Translations under genes and position numbers: made by a program
Source of the DNA: Synechococcus sp. HK05
GTDB lineage: Bacteria; Cyanobacteriota; Cyanobacteriia; PCC-6307; Cyanobiaceae
NCBI RefSeq assembly: GCF_019104765.1
Contig: NZ_JAHRXJ010000002.1
Span: 195,069-259,068 of the forward strand
Length of the DNA: 64,000 nt
Reading direction: 5' to 3'
In this document: positions 25,622 to 34,943 of the stretch, piece by piece
Layout of the letters: every line of letters begins with the position of its first letter
Position numbering within the stretch: position 1 is the first letter of the stretch
Notes under the pieces: model-generated
Told to the model about the DNA's origin: nothing
Database searches by the model: none
The model's input: only the letters and a program-made list of their open reading frames with translations

Positions 25622-27967
25622 CTAGAGCTCCAGAGGGTCGGGGTCGATCGCCAACGACACATCCCGCGGCAGCAGCGCCCGCAGCTCCCGCTCCATCGGC
25701 ACGGGCAGGTCGCCGGCGGCGGGGCCATGCAACAGCAACTGCCAACGGCTGTTGCCCGCCACCCGGGCCACCGGTGCCGGCGCGGGGCCGATGATCAACC
25801 AGCCGAGCGCCTCGCTGCGGGGCCGGATGTGTTCCGCCAGCAGCGCGGCGGCGGTGGCGGTGCGGCTCGCTGAAGGGCCCGCCAGCCGTAACAGACAGGC
25901 GCGGCTGAAGGGCACCAGCGCAGCGGCGCGCCGTTCCGCCAGCTCCTCGTTCATGAAGGCCTCATAGCGTCCATCCACCAGGTGGCGAATCACCCGGTGC
26001 TCGGGGCTGTAGGTCTGAACCAGCACTTCCCCGGGGCGTTCGCCCCGACCGGCCCGCCCCGCCAGCTGCAACAACAGCTGCAGGCATTCCTCCGCGGCCC
26101 GCAGATCCGGGCGATGCAGCAGGCCATCGGCCGCCAGCACCGCCGCCAGGGTCACCTGGGGCAGGTCCATCCCTTTGGCCAGCATCTGCGTGCCCACGAG
26201 CACGTCTGCTTCCCCGGCGGCAAAGCGTTCCAGCAGCAGCCGATGCCCATCGCGGCCGCGGGTGGTGTCGCGATCGAAGCGCAGCAGCCGCAGCCCCTCA
26301 AGCTCCTGCTCGAGATGCTCCAGCACCTGCTGGGTTCCGGCCCCGAAGGGCTTGAAGGCCGTGGATCCGCAGGCACCGCAGCGTTCACCGATCTCGGCGC
26401 GGTGGTCGCACCAGTGGCAACGCAGCCAGGAGCGCTCCCGCTGGCGATGGACCGTGAGGGCCACATCGCAGTGGGGGCACTGCACCACCTCGCCGCAGCT
26501 GCGGCAGCTCAGAAAGCTGCTGTAGCCCCGTCGCGGCACCAGCACCACCGCCTGGCCGCCGCTGCCGGGCAAGGCTTCCAGCCGTTCCATCAACGGCCGG
26601 CTCACCAGGCGCCGGTGGCCCTCCGCCAGCTCCTGGCGCATGTCCACCACACGCACGGGCGGAAGGGGGCGTCCGCCGATGCGCTGCGGCAACTGCAGCA
26701 GCCTGCAGCGGGGGGTGCTGCCCCCGCAGGCCAGCCAGGTTTCGAGGCTGGGCGTGGCGGAGCCCAGCAGCAACTGAGCGCCGCTGGCCTGCGCCCGCAG
26801 GGCCGCCACATCCCGGGCGTGGTAGCAGGGCATGGGGCTGTCTTGCTTGTAGGAGCGGTCGTGCTCCTCATCCAGCACGATCAGCCCAAGGCCTTCCAGT
26901 GGCAGGAAGATCGCCGAGCGGGTGCCCACCACCACCAGGGGCTCGTCGCCGCTGAGGCAGCGGCGCCAGGTTTCGATCCGTTGGCCATCGCTGCAGCCGG
27001 AGTGGTACTCCAGCACCTGGGTGCCGAACCGCCGCCGGCAGCGATCCAGCAACTGCGGGATCAGTCCGATCTCAGGGGTGAGCAGCAGCACTGAACGCCC
27101 CTGCTGCAGGTGCTGGGCAGCTGCCTGCAGGTACACCTCGGTTTTGCCCGCGCCGGTGACGCCCCACAGCAACAGCTGCTCTCCGGCAGCGGCTCCCTGG
27201 AGGGCGGTGAGTGCTGCCCGTTGATCCGGGGTGAGGGGTTGCGGCGACTCCAGGGCCTGATGGGCCAGGGGCCCCGCAGCGCTTTGGCGGTTGAAGGGAC
27301 GGGACGTGCGCGTGAGCCACTGTCGTTTCAGCAGGGCATCCGCCACGCTGCGGCTCACGCTGGCCTGCTCGAGCAGTTGTTGTTGCCAGCCGCATCCGTT
27401 CTGCTGGCGCAACTGCTCGATCAGCCGTGCCTGGGACGGGCTCAACGCGTCGAGCGGTTCGCTACACCCGGTATCGCTCAGTTCCAGCCAGAGCTGCCGG
27501 CGGCTGCCGAGGCTTCGGCCCGCTTTGCGCTGCCCGAGCCAGCCCGGGGGGAGGGCTGTTTTCAGGGTGCGAAACACGCTGGTGCGGCACTGCTCGGCCA
27601 CGGCCTCGATCAGCTGCTGCCAGTGGGGATCCACGGCGGCCCGATGGTGCAGCGCTTCGATCGGTTGGAGTTGGCGGCTGCTGAGTTCGGCTGGCGGTAC
27701 CTGCAGCAGCTCCACCACCAAGCCGATATGCCGTTGCCCCCGCAGGCGCACCTGCACCAGGTCGCCGCAGCCCAGCTCGAGGGCGGCCGGGTTGCTGTAG
27801 GTGAACACCTGCCCTTCGCGGCCAGCCTCCAGCCACACCTGAAGCCAGCCCGGTTGGCTGCAGCCCTGCTCAGGCTGCATGGCGTGCTGAGGCTGCGCTT
27901 CGCTCAGGGTGGCAATCAGGGCTGCGTTGGATCGACGGTTGCTCAGGCTTGCGGAGCCGGCAGCCAT
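25622..27967 (-). CDS. priA: Primosomal protein N' (replication restart helicase)
   Basis: A 781-residue superfamily 2 DNA helicase that reloads the replisome at stalled forks. The 3'-OH-binding N-terminal domain is followed by the Walker A WGVTGAGKTEVYL, the DEEHDRSYKQ box, GSATPSLE, and paired zinc-binding cysteines (CRSCGEVVQCPHCDVAL ... CHWCDHRAEIGERCGACGS). Helicase motifs V/VI are GTQMLAKGMDLPQVTLAAVLAADG and QLAGRAGRG. The first ~28 residues from ATG 27967 are variable; ATG 27880 is a plausible alternative. It ends one base pair from the convergent DUF3153 gene. Confidence 0.95.
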   Translation of the reverse strand: MAAGSASLSNRRSNAALIATLSEAQPQHAMQPEQGCSQPGWLQVWLEAGREGQVFTYSNPAALELGCGDLVQVRLRGQRHIGLVVELLQVPPAELSSRQLQPIEALHHRAAVDPHWQQLIEAVAEQCRTSVFRTLKTALPPGWLGQRKAGRSLGSRRQLWLELSDTGCSEPLDALSPSQARLIEQLRQQNGCGWQQQLLEQASVSRSVADALLKRQWLTRTSRPFNRQSAAGPLAHQALESPQPLTPDQRAALTALQGAAAGEQLLLWGVTGAGKTEVYLQAAAQHLQQGRSVLLLTPEIGLIPQLLDRCRRRFGTQVLEYHSGCSDGQRIETWRRCLSGDEPLVVVGTRSAIFLPLEGLGLIVLDEEHDRSYKQDSPMPCYHARDVAALRAQASGAQLLLGSATPSLETWLACGGSTPRCRLLQLPQRIGGRPLPPVRVVDMRQELAEGHRRLVSRPLMERLEALPGSGGQAVVLVPRRGYSSFLSCRSCGEVVQCPHCDVALTVHRQRERSWLRCHWCDHRAEIGERCGACGSTAFKPFGAGTQQVLEHLEQELEGLRLLRFDRDTTRGRDGHRLLLERFAAGEADVLVGTQMLAKGMDLPQVTLAAVLAADGLLHRPDLRAAEECLQLLLQLAGRAGRGERPGEVLVQTYSPEHRVIRHLVDGRYEAFMNEELAERRAAALVPFSRACLLRLAGPSASRTATAAALLAEHIRPRSEALGWLIIGPAPAPVARVAGNSRWQLLLHGPAAGDLPVPMERELRALLPRDVSLAIDPDPLEL

Positions 27968-28425
27968 TTCTTAAGATGACATTGTTGAACAGTCCACCGG
28001 GCTGTCGTCGGAACCCGGCAAAGTTCCGTCCAGCGGGAAGATTCGAGGAAAGCCAGGCTTGATCCTGTGCTCCCGATCTGCGACCACCCCTGACAGCGTT
28101 GCCTGGGCTCCTGCCCGTCGTTCCTGCTTCCGTCAGTCCGCTTCCACGCCACCTGTTTGATGAGCTGGGGCTCCGCTCCTCCTGCTTGCTTCAACCCTGC
28201 ATCTGAGCACCGATCCGTTCACGCGCTTGTCGTGGGCCGAGCGGTCAAAACCGTTGAGAGCACCAGGCTGAGCGATCTCGTCCCTTATCGCCCACATCTG
28301 TATCCCGCGCCCCAACGTTTGTTGTGGCGGAGCCGCTCTGCTCGATCCCTTGCTGGGTTGGGCCGTTGTGTTGCTCCAGGTCTGGGTTTGTCCTGTTGAT
28401 CGCCTCGCCCGTCTCTCTGAACCCG
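27968..28425. other. Intergenic region between divergent priA and rpoD
   Basis: A 458-bp stretch without a supportable gene. It must hold both divergent promoters. A CCGGG ... CCCGG inverted repeat lies near 28000-28020, a GGTCAAAACC near-palindrome near 28243, and GCGGAGCCGC near 28330. None is followed by a T-run. Short reading frames here look like chance. No tRNA or known small RNA was recognised. A long leader for rpoD, with regulated or multiple starts, is possible. Confidence 0.6.
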
Positions 28426-29841
<1,416 letters not shown>

Positions 29842-29878
29842 TGCTCGGGCCCTCAGGGGCTCGTCCTACGGTGCTTTT

Positions 29879-29907
29879 GCCGGCGGCTGGTCCGCCGGCT
29901 TTCTCTT
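29879..29907 (+). terminator. Terminator after rpoD
   Basis: An 8-bp perfect stem GCCGGCGG-CTGGT-CCGCCGGC followed by TTTCTCTT starts 38 bp after the rpoD stop. The tail is T-rich but interrupted. It ends only about 11 bp before the next ATG, so the following gene needs a promoter inside rpoD or read-through. Confidence 0.75.
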
Positions 29908-29917
29908 GCGCGGCGCC

Positions 29918-31012
29918 ATGGCTCTGAGGCTTTCGATTGTGCTGCCCACCTACAACGAGCGGGGCAACATCGAGCCGCTGTTGGCACAGCTGTTGCCGCT
30001 GCAGCACCACTACAGCCTGGAAATTCTGGTGGTGGACGATGACTCCGCCGATGGCACGGCTGAGCTGGTGCGCCAGCTCGCCCACCGTGAACCGCGCCTG
30101 CGCCTGATCCGCCGCGTGGGGCGATCCGGCCTGGCCAGTGCCATCAAAGAAGGCTTGCTGGATGCCACCGGTGATGTGGCCTTGGTGATGGACAGCGACG
30201 GCCAGCACGAGCCCGCTTCCGTGCAGCGAGCGATCGAGACCCTGGCCCAGGGTGATCTGGATCTGGTGATTGGCAGCCGCTTCCATCCCGAGGCTGAAAT
30301 TCTGGGCCTCAGCGGCCGGCGGGAGCGGGGCTCCAATTGGGCTAACGCCAGTGCCCGCTTCAGCTTGCCGCGTCGCTACGGGCACCTCAGCGATTACATG
30401 AGTGGCTTCTTCGCGCTGCGGCTCGAACCTCTGCTCCCGTTGATCCGGGCGGTGGATGTGAACGGCTTCAAGTTTTTGTATGAGCTGCTGGCGGTGAGTG
30501 GCGGAGCCCTCGCCACCGCTGAAGTGCCCCTCAGTTTTCAGCCCCGCAGCTACGGCAGCTCCAAGCTCGATCTGGCGATCTTCTGGGATTTCCTGATCTC
30601 CATCCTTCATAGCCTCAGCCTGCGGCTGTTGCCCCGCCGGGCGATCAGCTTTGGCTTGGTGGGGGTGAGCGGCGTGGCCGTGCAACTGATTGCCACCCAG
30701 TTGTTGATGCTTATGGGCCTGGGCTTTGAGCAAGCCTTGCCCTTCGCGGTGGTGGTGGCCGCCAGCTCCAACTACCTGATCAACAACGCCCTCACCTTCC
30801 GCTTCCAGCGGCTGCAAGGTGTGGCCTTGCTGCGTGGATTGCTCAAGTTTCTGCTGGTGGCCTCCCTGCCGGTGCTGGCCAATGTGGGGCTGGCCTCGGC
30901 CTTCTACAGCCTGGTGGCGCGCGACACCCTCTGGGCGCAGCTGGCGGGAATCCTGGTGGTGTTCGTGTGGAACTACGCCGCCAGTAGCCGTTTCGTGTGG
31001 AACACCCCCTAA
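29918..31012 (+). CDS. GT2 polyprenyl-phosphate sugar synthase fused to GtrA domain
   Basis: A 364-residue fusion. The N-terminal ~230 residues are a DPM1/GtrB-like GT-A glycosyltransferase: LSIVLPTYNERGNIEPLL, VVDDDSADGTAELV, the MDSDGQHEP metal site and the GSRFHPEAEI loop. It makes polyprenyl-phosphate-hexose from a nucleotide sugar. The C-terminal ~130 residues form a four-helix GtrA domain (FGLVGVSGVAVQL ... NYLINNALTFRF ... FVWNYAASSRFVW), thought to flip the lipid-linked sugar. ATG 29918 begins MALRLSIV. It leads an operon with GT39 and PAP2 genes. Confidence 0.92.
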   Translation: MALRLSIVLPTYNERGNIEPLLAQLLPLQHHYSLEILVVDDDSADGTAELVRQLAHREPRLRLIRRVGRSGLASAIKEGLLDATGDVALVMDSDGQHEPASVQRAIETLAQGDLDLVIGSRFHPEAEILGLSGRRERGSNWANASARFSLPRRYGHLSDYMSGFFALRLEPLLPLIRAVDVNGFKFLYELLAVSGGALATAEVPLSFQPRSYGSSKLDLAIFWDFLISILHSLSLRLLPRRAISFGLVGVSGVAVQLIATQLLMLMGLGFEQALPFAVVVAASSNYLINNALTFRFQRLQGVALLRGLLKFLLVASLPVLANVGLASAFYSLVARDTLWAQLAGILVVFVWNYAASSRFVWNTP

Positions 31013-31021
31013 TTTCTCGGC

Positions 31022-32776
31022 ATGCAACGCTTCAATGCCTGGCTCGACCGGGACGCCCGCCGCAGCCTGCTGTTGGCTGTGCTCGCCTTGTGCGCCCTGT
31101 GCGCGGGGTTGTTTGGTCAACAGCTCGGTGGGCTGGGGCTGATGGACAAGACCGAGGGGCTGTTTGTGGAGATCCCTCGCCAGATGCTCGAGAGCGGCGA
31201 TTGGATCACCCCCCGTTGGAACGGGGAGCTCTTCTTCGACTACCCCGTTTGGGGCTACTGGATGGTGGGCCTTTGTTTCCGCCTGTTTGGTGTGAGCGAA
31301 TGGGCGGCCCGCCTGCCGGCGGCGCTGGCGGCGAGCGCCACCGTGTTGGCAGTGTTTGCGGTGTTACTGCTAGTGGCTCCTGCCGCTGAGGCCGCGCATC
31401 AGCGCCTCGGCCGCGCCCTGCTGGGCGGCACGGTCTTGGCCCTCTGCCCCGGTTGGATCGGCTGGGGCCGCTCCTCGGTCACCGACATGTTTCTGGCCAG
31501 CGGCATCAGCTTGGCCTTGCTCAGCTTCGTGCTGGCCCACACCGCTTCAGCCCAGAGACCCTGGCAGCGGCCGTTTGGCTTTGTGGGCCTGGCGGTGTTC
31601 TGCGGTGTGGCGGTGCTGGCGAAGGGGCCTGTCGGCCTGCTGCTGCCGGGGCTCGTGATGCTGGCCTTCTGGGCCTTGAAAGGCAGCCTGCTTCAGGAGA
31701 TCAGGCGGACGCCCTGGCTGCCCTTGGTGGCGCTGTTTCTGGGGGTGGCTGCCCCCTGGTACGGCCTGGCCACCGCTGCCAATGGCACTGAATTTCTGGG
31801 GCGGTTTCTCGGGTTCAGCAACCTCGAGCGTTTCACCTCGGTGATCTACGACCACCCCGGCCCGCCTTGGTTCTATTTGCCCTGGGTGGTGCTGCTGTTG
31901 CTGCCTTGGTCGTTGTATCTGCCAGTGGCGGCTGCTCGGTTGCGCTTCTGGCGGTTGCCGGTGTGGCGCCGCACACCGGCTGGTGAGGATTTGCCCCTGT
32001 TGGCCCTGCTGTGGCTGGTGTTGATGGTGGCCTTTTTCTCGGCTGCCGCCACCAAGTTGCCGGGTTACATCCTGCCGGCCCTGCCGGGGGGGAGCCTCCT
32101 GATCACCCTTTTGTTCGCGCCCTTGCAGCCGGCTTCCCCACCGTTGGGGGCGGGTCTGCGGATCAGTGGTTGGGGCAATGCAACCCTGCTGGCCTTGATG
32201 GGGGTGGCTGCGGTGCTGGCTCCTCGCTGGCTCGACACCGATCCCTCCTATCCCGCCTTTGCGGATGCCCTGCGGGCTTCCGGCTTGCCCTGGCTGTTGG
32301 CGATCCCTCTGCTGTTGGCCGCTGCAGCCCTGGTGCTGCTGCTCTGCCGCGCTGGCCTGGGTTGGTTGTGGCTCCCGAATGCGGCCGGGGTGGCGGCGGC
32401 CCTGGCCCTGGTGATCCCTGTGCTGGTGCCCCTGATTGATCGTGAGCGGCAGCTGCCGATTCGGGAGCTGGCGAGGCTGGCGGCGGATCAGGGCAAGCCC
32501 GGCGAGCCCCTGATGGTGGTGGGCTACAAGCGCTACAGCGTGGTGTTTTACAGCGGCCGCCCGGTGCTGTTTGTGAGCTCGCCTCGCAAGGCTGCCCGCA
32601 GCCTCAGCCAAGGGCCTCGCTCCACGCCGCCAGCCAGTGTGCTGCTGCTGGGGAGCGATGCGGAACTGCTCGACTTCGGGATCGGTCCTGGTGACGGCAC
32701 TCCCTTGGGCCGCCGCGATGCCCATCGCCTGCTGCGCCTGCCGGTGGAGCAGCTGCAGCAACTGGAGCCCAGCTGA
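31022..32776 (+). CDS. GT39/ArnT-type polyprenyl-phosphate-sugar transferase
   Basis: A 584-residue polytopic glycosyltransferase of the PMT/ArnT (GT-C) fold. The first extracytoplasmic loop has the family features MDKTEGLFVEIPRQMLESGDWITP, an acidic-Glu version of the catalytic DE(P) motif, followed by GELFFDYPVWGYWMVG. About ten to twelve membrane segments and a C-terminal soluble domain follow (VVGYKRYSVVFYSGRPV). Such enzymes move a sugar from polyprenyl phosphate to a periplasmic acceptor (lipid A, protein or lipid). It starts 10 bp after the GT2-GtrA gene that could make its donor. Confidence 0.9.
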   Translation: MQRFNAWLDRDARRSLLLAVLALCALCAGLFGQQLGGLGLMDKTEGLFVEIPRQMLESGDWITPRWNGELFFDYPVWGYWMVGLCFRLFGVSEWAARLPAALAASATVLAVFAVLLLVAPAAEAAHQRLGRALLGGTVLALCPGWIGWGRSSVTDMFLASGISLALLSFVLAHTASAQRPWQRPFGFVGLAVFCGVAVLAKGPVGLLLPGLVMLAFWALKGSLLQEIRRTPWLPLVALFLGVAAPWYGLATAANGTEFLGRFLGFSNLERFTSVIYDHPGPPWFYLPWVVLLLLPWSLYLPVAAARLRFWRLPVWRRTPAGEDLPLLALLWLVLMVAFFSAAATKLPGYILPALPGGSLLITLLFAPLQPASPPLGAGLRISGWGNATLLALMGVAAVLAPRWLDTDPSYPAFADALRASGLPWLLAIPLLLAAAALVLLLCRAGLGWLWLPNAAGVAAALALVIPVLVPLIDRERQLPIRELARLAADQGKPGEPLMVVGYKRYSVVFYSGRPVLFVSSPRKAARSLSQGPRSTPPASVLLLGSDAELLDFGIGPGDGTPLGRRDAHRLLRLPVEQLQQLEPS

Positions 32777-33462
32777 TGGCGGCCTGGCTTCGCCTCCTGC
32801 GCGACTGGCTCAGGGCACTGGGGCCCTGGCGCTTGGGTTTTGCCGTGGTCACGGCGCTGGTGCTGGGTTGGGCTGGTCCTCAGTTGGCGTCCCTGCGCCA
32901 TCCCCGCCTCGATGAGCAGCTGCTCGATGGGGTGCACCGCTTGATCCCGGAGCCGATCGGTGACCTGCTTCTGCGGGTGTATCAGATGAGTGGCGTGCAC
33001 CTCACCGCCGTGCTGGTGTTGGCGGTGCTGATCTTTCTGGCTCTGAAGCGCTTCTGGGCTGAGCTGATCTGTTTGGTGATGGGCACCGGCGGCATCCTGC
33101 TGATCGTGGATCGCTGGCTCAAGCCGCTGTTTGACCGGCGCCGGCCCAGTGGGCGTCTGTTGGACGACATCAGTGGCCGCAGCTTTCCCAGCGGCCATGC
33201 CGCGGGATCGGTGGTGTTTTATTTCCTCACCTGCTGCCTGCTCTCGGCCCACTACCCCCGCTTGCGCCGCCCACTGTTTCTGTTCTCGAGCGCTTGGGTG
33301 GGCTTGGTGTGGCTCAGCACGATCTATTGCCGAGCCCATTGGCTGAGCGATATCGCGGCCGGAGCCGCCGTGGGGTATGTGTGGCTCAGCTTCTGCCTGG
33401 CCGGCTTCACCGTCTGGGAGCAGCGTTGCCGCCCTGCCTCGCCCCTTTCCCCCCATGGCTGA
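32776..33462 (+). CDS. PAP2-family membrane phosphatase
   Basis: A 228-residue PAP2-type lipid phosphatase. The three phosphatase motifs are KPLFDRRRPSG (KX6RP), FPSGHAAGS and the third, STIYCRAHWLSDIAAG, with the catalytic His and Asp. Roughly six membrane helices surround them. This class removes phosphate from undecaprenyl pyrophosphate or related lipids. It follows GT39 in a TGATG overlap, so it is likely to recycle the polyprenyl carrier used by the two upstream enzymes. Its last 8 bp overlap the start of the DUF1824 gene. Confidence 0.9.
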   Translation: MAAWLRLLRDWLRALGPWRLGFAVVTALVLGWAGPQLASLRHPRLDEQLLDGVHRLIPEPIGDLLLRVYQMSGVHLTAVLVLAVLIFLALKRFWAELICLVMGTGGILLIVDRWLKPLFDRRRPSGRLLDDISGRSFPSGHAAGSVVFYFLTCCLLSAHYPRLRRPLFLFSSAWVGLVWLSTIYCRAHWLSDIAAGAAVGYVWLSFCLAGFTVWEQRCRPASPLSPHG

Positions 33463-33862
33463 CGCCTCGGTTTCCCTCGACAGCCTCCGCGGCCTGCGCA
33501 CCGCCCCCCAGCTCGATGCGGCGGCGACTGAAGAGCTACGCGCTGCGTTGCTGCCGCGCCTGCAGCGTTGTGAATGGTTCACGGTTGGGGTGATGGCGCC
33601 GTCGGCCGAAGCTGCTGTTCAGGCGCTCCGTGCCTTGGAAGGTGCCCTGGGCTGGGACGCCCATGAGCTCGATCCGGCCGGAGAGGCCCTGGCCAGCATC
33701 GAGGGCCCGGTCTTCCTCAAGGCCAATCAAAACAACGGCCGGTTTCTGGTGCGCCGCGAAAGCGGGTTGGGCCAAGGCGTGCTGATCACGGGCCACAGCC
33801 CTGTGGAACCCGAGGCGGAAGACACCTGGGGCCCCCTGCCCCTCGATCTGTTCGCGGCCTGA
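33455..33862 (+). CDS. DUF1824 cyanobacterial protein
   Basis: A 135-residue protein of the DUF1824 family of oxygenic phototrophs. Visible features are an N-terminal helix (LDAAATEELRAALLPRLQRCEWFTVGVMAPS), the FLKANQNNGRFLVRRESGLGQGVLITGHSP core and an acidic C-terminus ending in PLPLDLFAA. The function is not established. ATG 33455 overlaps the PAP2 stop region by 8 bp. The upstream in-frame ATG-less extension is antisense-free but is coding sequence of PAP2 in another frame and was rejected. Confidence 0.85.
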   Translation: MADASVSLDSLRGLRTAPQLDAAATEELRAALLPRLQRCEWFTVGVMAPSAEAAVQALRALEGALGWDAHELDPAGEALASIEGPVFLKANQNNGRFLVRRESGLGQGVLITGHSPVEPEAEDTWGPLPLDLFAA

Positions 33863-33970
33863 TCGCGACGACTGATCACGACTTGGGCGTTCTCATCCAG
33901 CCCAGGCACACCGATCCTTAGGCTTGCCGGCTGTACGTCGGCGGCCTAGCGCTGCCTCCTCCCGCTTCCG

Positions 33971-34924
33971 ATGGCCGCTTCCCAACTGCGCATTGCCTCC
34001 CGCCGCAGCCAGCTGGCCATGGTGCAGACCCATTGGGTGCGCGATGAGCTGGCCAAGGCCCACGAGGGCTTGGAGATCACCATCGAGGCGATGGCCACCC
34101 AGGGCGACAAGATCCTGGATGTGGCCCTGGCCAAGATCGGCGACAAGGGCCTGTTCACCAAGGAGCTTGAGGCTCAGATGCTGGTGGACCGGGCCGATAT
34201 CGCCGTCCATAGCCTCAAGGATCTGCCCACCAACCTGCCCGAGGGGTTGATGCTCGGCTGCATCACCGAGCGGGAAGACCCCGCCGATGCCCTGGTGGTG
34301 CACGAAAAGCACAAGGACAAAACCCTCGCCACCCTTCCCGAGGGCTCGGTGGTGGGCACCAGCTCCCTGCGCCGCCTGGCCCAGCTGCGCCACCACTTCC
34401 CGCACCTCACCTTCAAGGACGTGCGCGGCAACGTGATCACCCGCCTCGAGAAGCTCGATTCTGGTGAATTCGATTGCCTGATCCTGGCGGCTGCCGGCCT
34501 CGGTCGCCTCGGCCTGGGCGACCGCATTCACGAACTGATCGATCCCTCCATCTCGCTGCACGCCGTGGGCCAGGGTGCCCTCGGCATCGAGTGCCGCGAG
34601 GGCGACACCGCCGTGCTGGAGCAGATCAAAGTGCTGGAGCATCTGCCCACCGCCCGCCGCTGTCTGGCGGAGCGCGCTTTCCTGCGGGAGCTCGAGGGTG
34701 GTTGCCAGGTGCCCATCGGCGTGAACACGCGCTTCGAGGGTGAGGAGCTGGTGCTCACGGGCATGGTGGCGAGCCTCGATGGCCAGCGCCTGATCCGCGA
34801 TGAGGCCCGCGGCAACCAGAACGATCCCGAGGCGATCGGCATCGCCCTGGCCCATGCCTTGCGGGCCCAGGGCGCCGGCGAGATCCTGGAGGAGATCTTT
34901 GCCACCGTCCGGCCTGAGGCCTGA
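33971..34924 (+). CDS. hemC: Porphobilinogen deaminase (hydroxymethylbilane synthase)
   Basis: A 317-residue HemC, which joins four porphobilinogens into hydroxymethylbilane for heme and chlorophyll. Visible are [14 protein letters not shown], the [11 protein letters not shown] loop, [42 protein letters not shown] and the dipyrromethane-cofactor cysteine in [11 protein letters not shown]. All catalytic features are present. It starts at ATG 33971 after a 108-bp gap likely to hold the promoter. The order hemC then ClC channel on this strand and ppa on the other recurs in picocyanobacteria (recalled, not checked). Confidence 0.97.
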   Translation: MAASQLRIASRRSQLAMVQTHWVRDELAKAHEGLEITIEAMATQGDKILDVALAKIGDKGLFTKELEAQMLVDRADIAVHSLKDLPTNLPEGLMLGCITEREDPADALVVHEKHKDKTLATLPEGSVVGTSSLRRLAQLRHHFPHLTFKDVRGNVITRLEKLDSGEFDCLILAAAGLGRLGLGDRIHELIDPSISLHAVGQGALGIECREGDTAVLEQIKVLEHLPTARRCLAERAFLRELEGGCQVPIGVNTRFEGEELVLTGMVASLDGQRLIRDEARGNQNDPEAIGIALAHALRAQGAGEILEEIFATVRPEA

Positions 34925-34943
34925 TTCACCAGCCCCCGATTCG

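Noticed and set aside
28157-28399. 80-codon plus-strand frame upstream of rpoD
   Set aside because: No family features, no good ribosome-binding site, and its composition looks like non-coding DNA.
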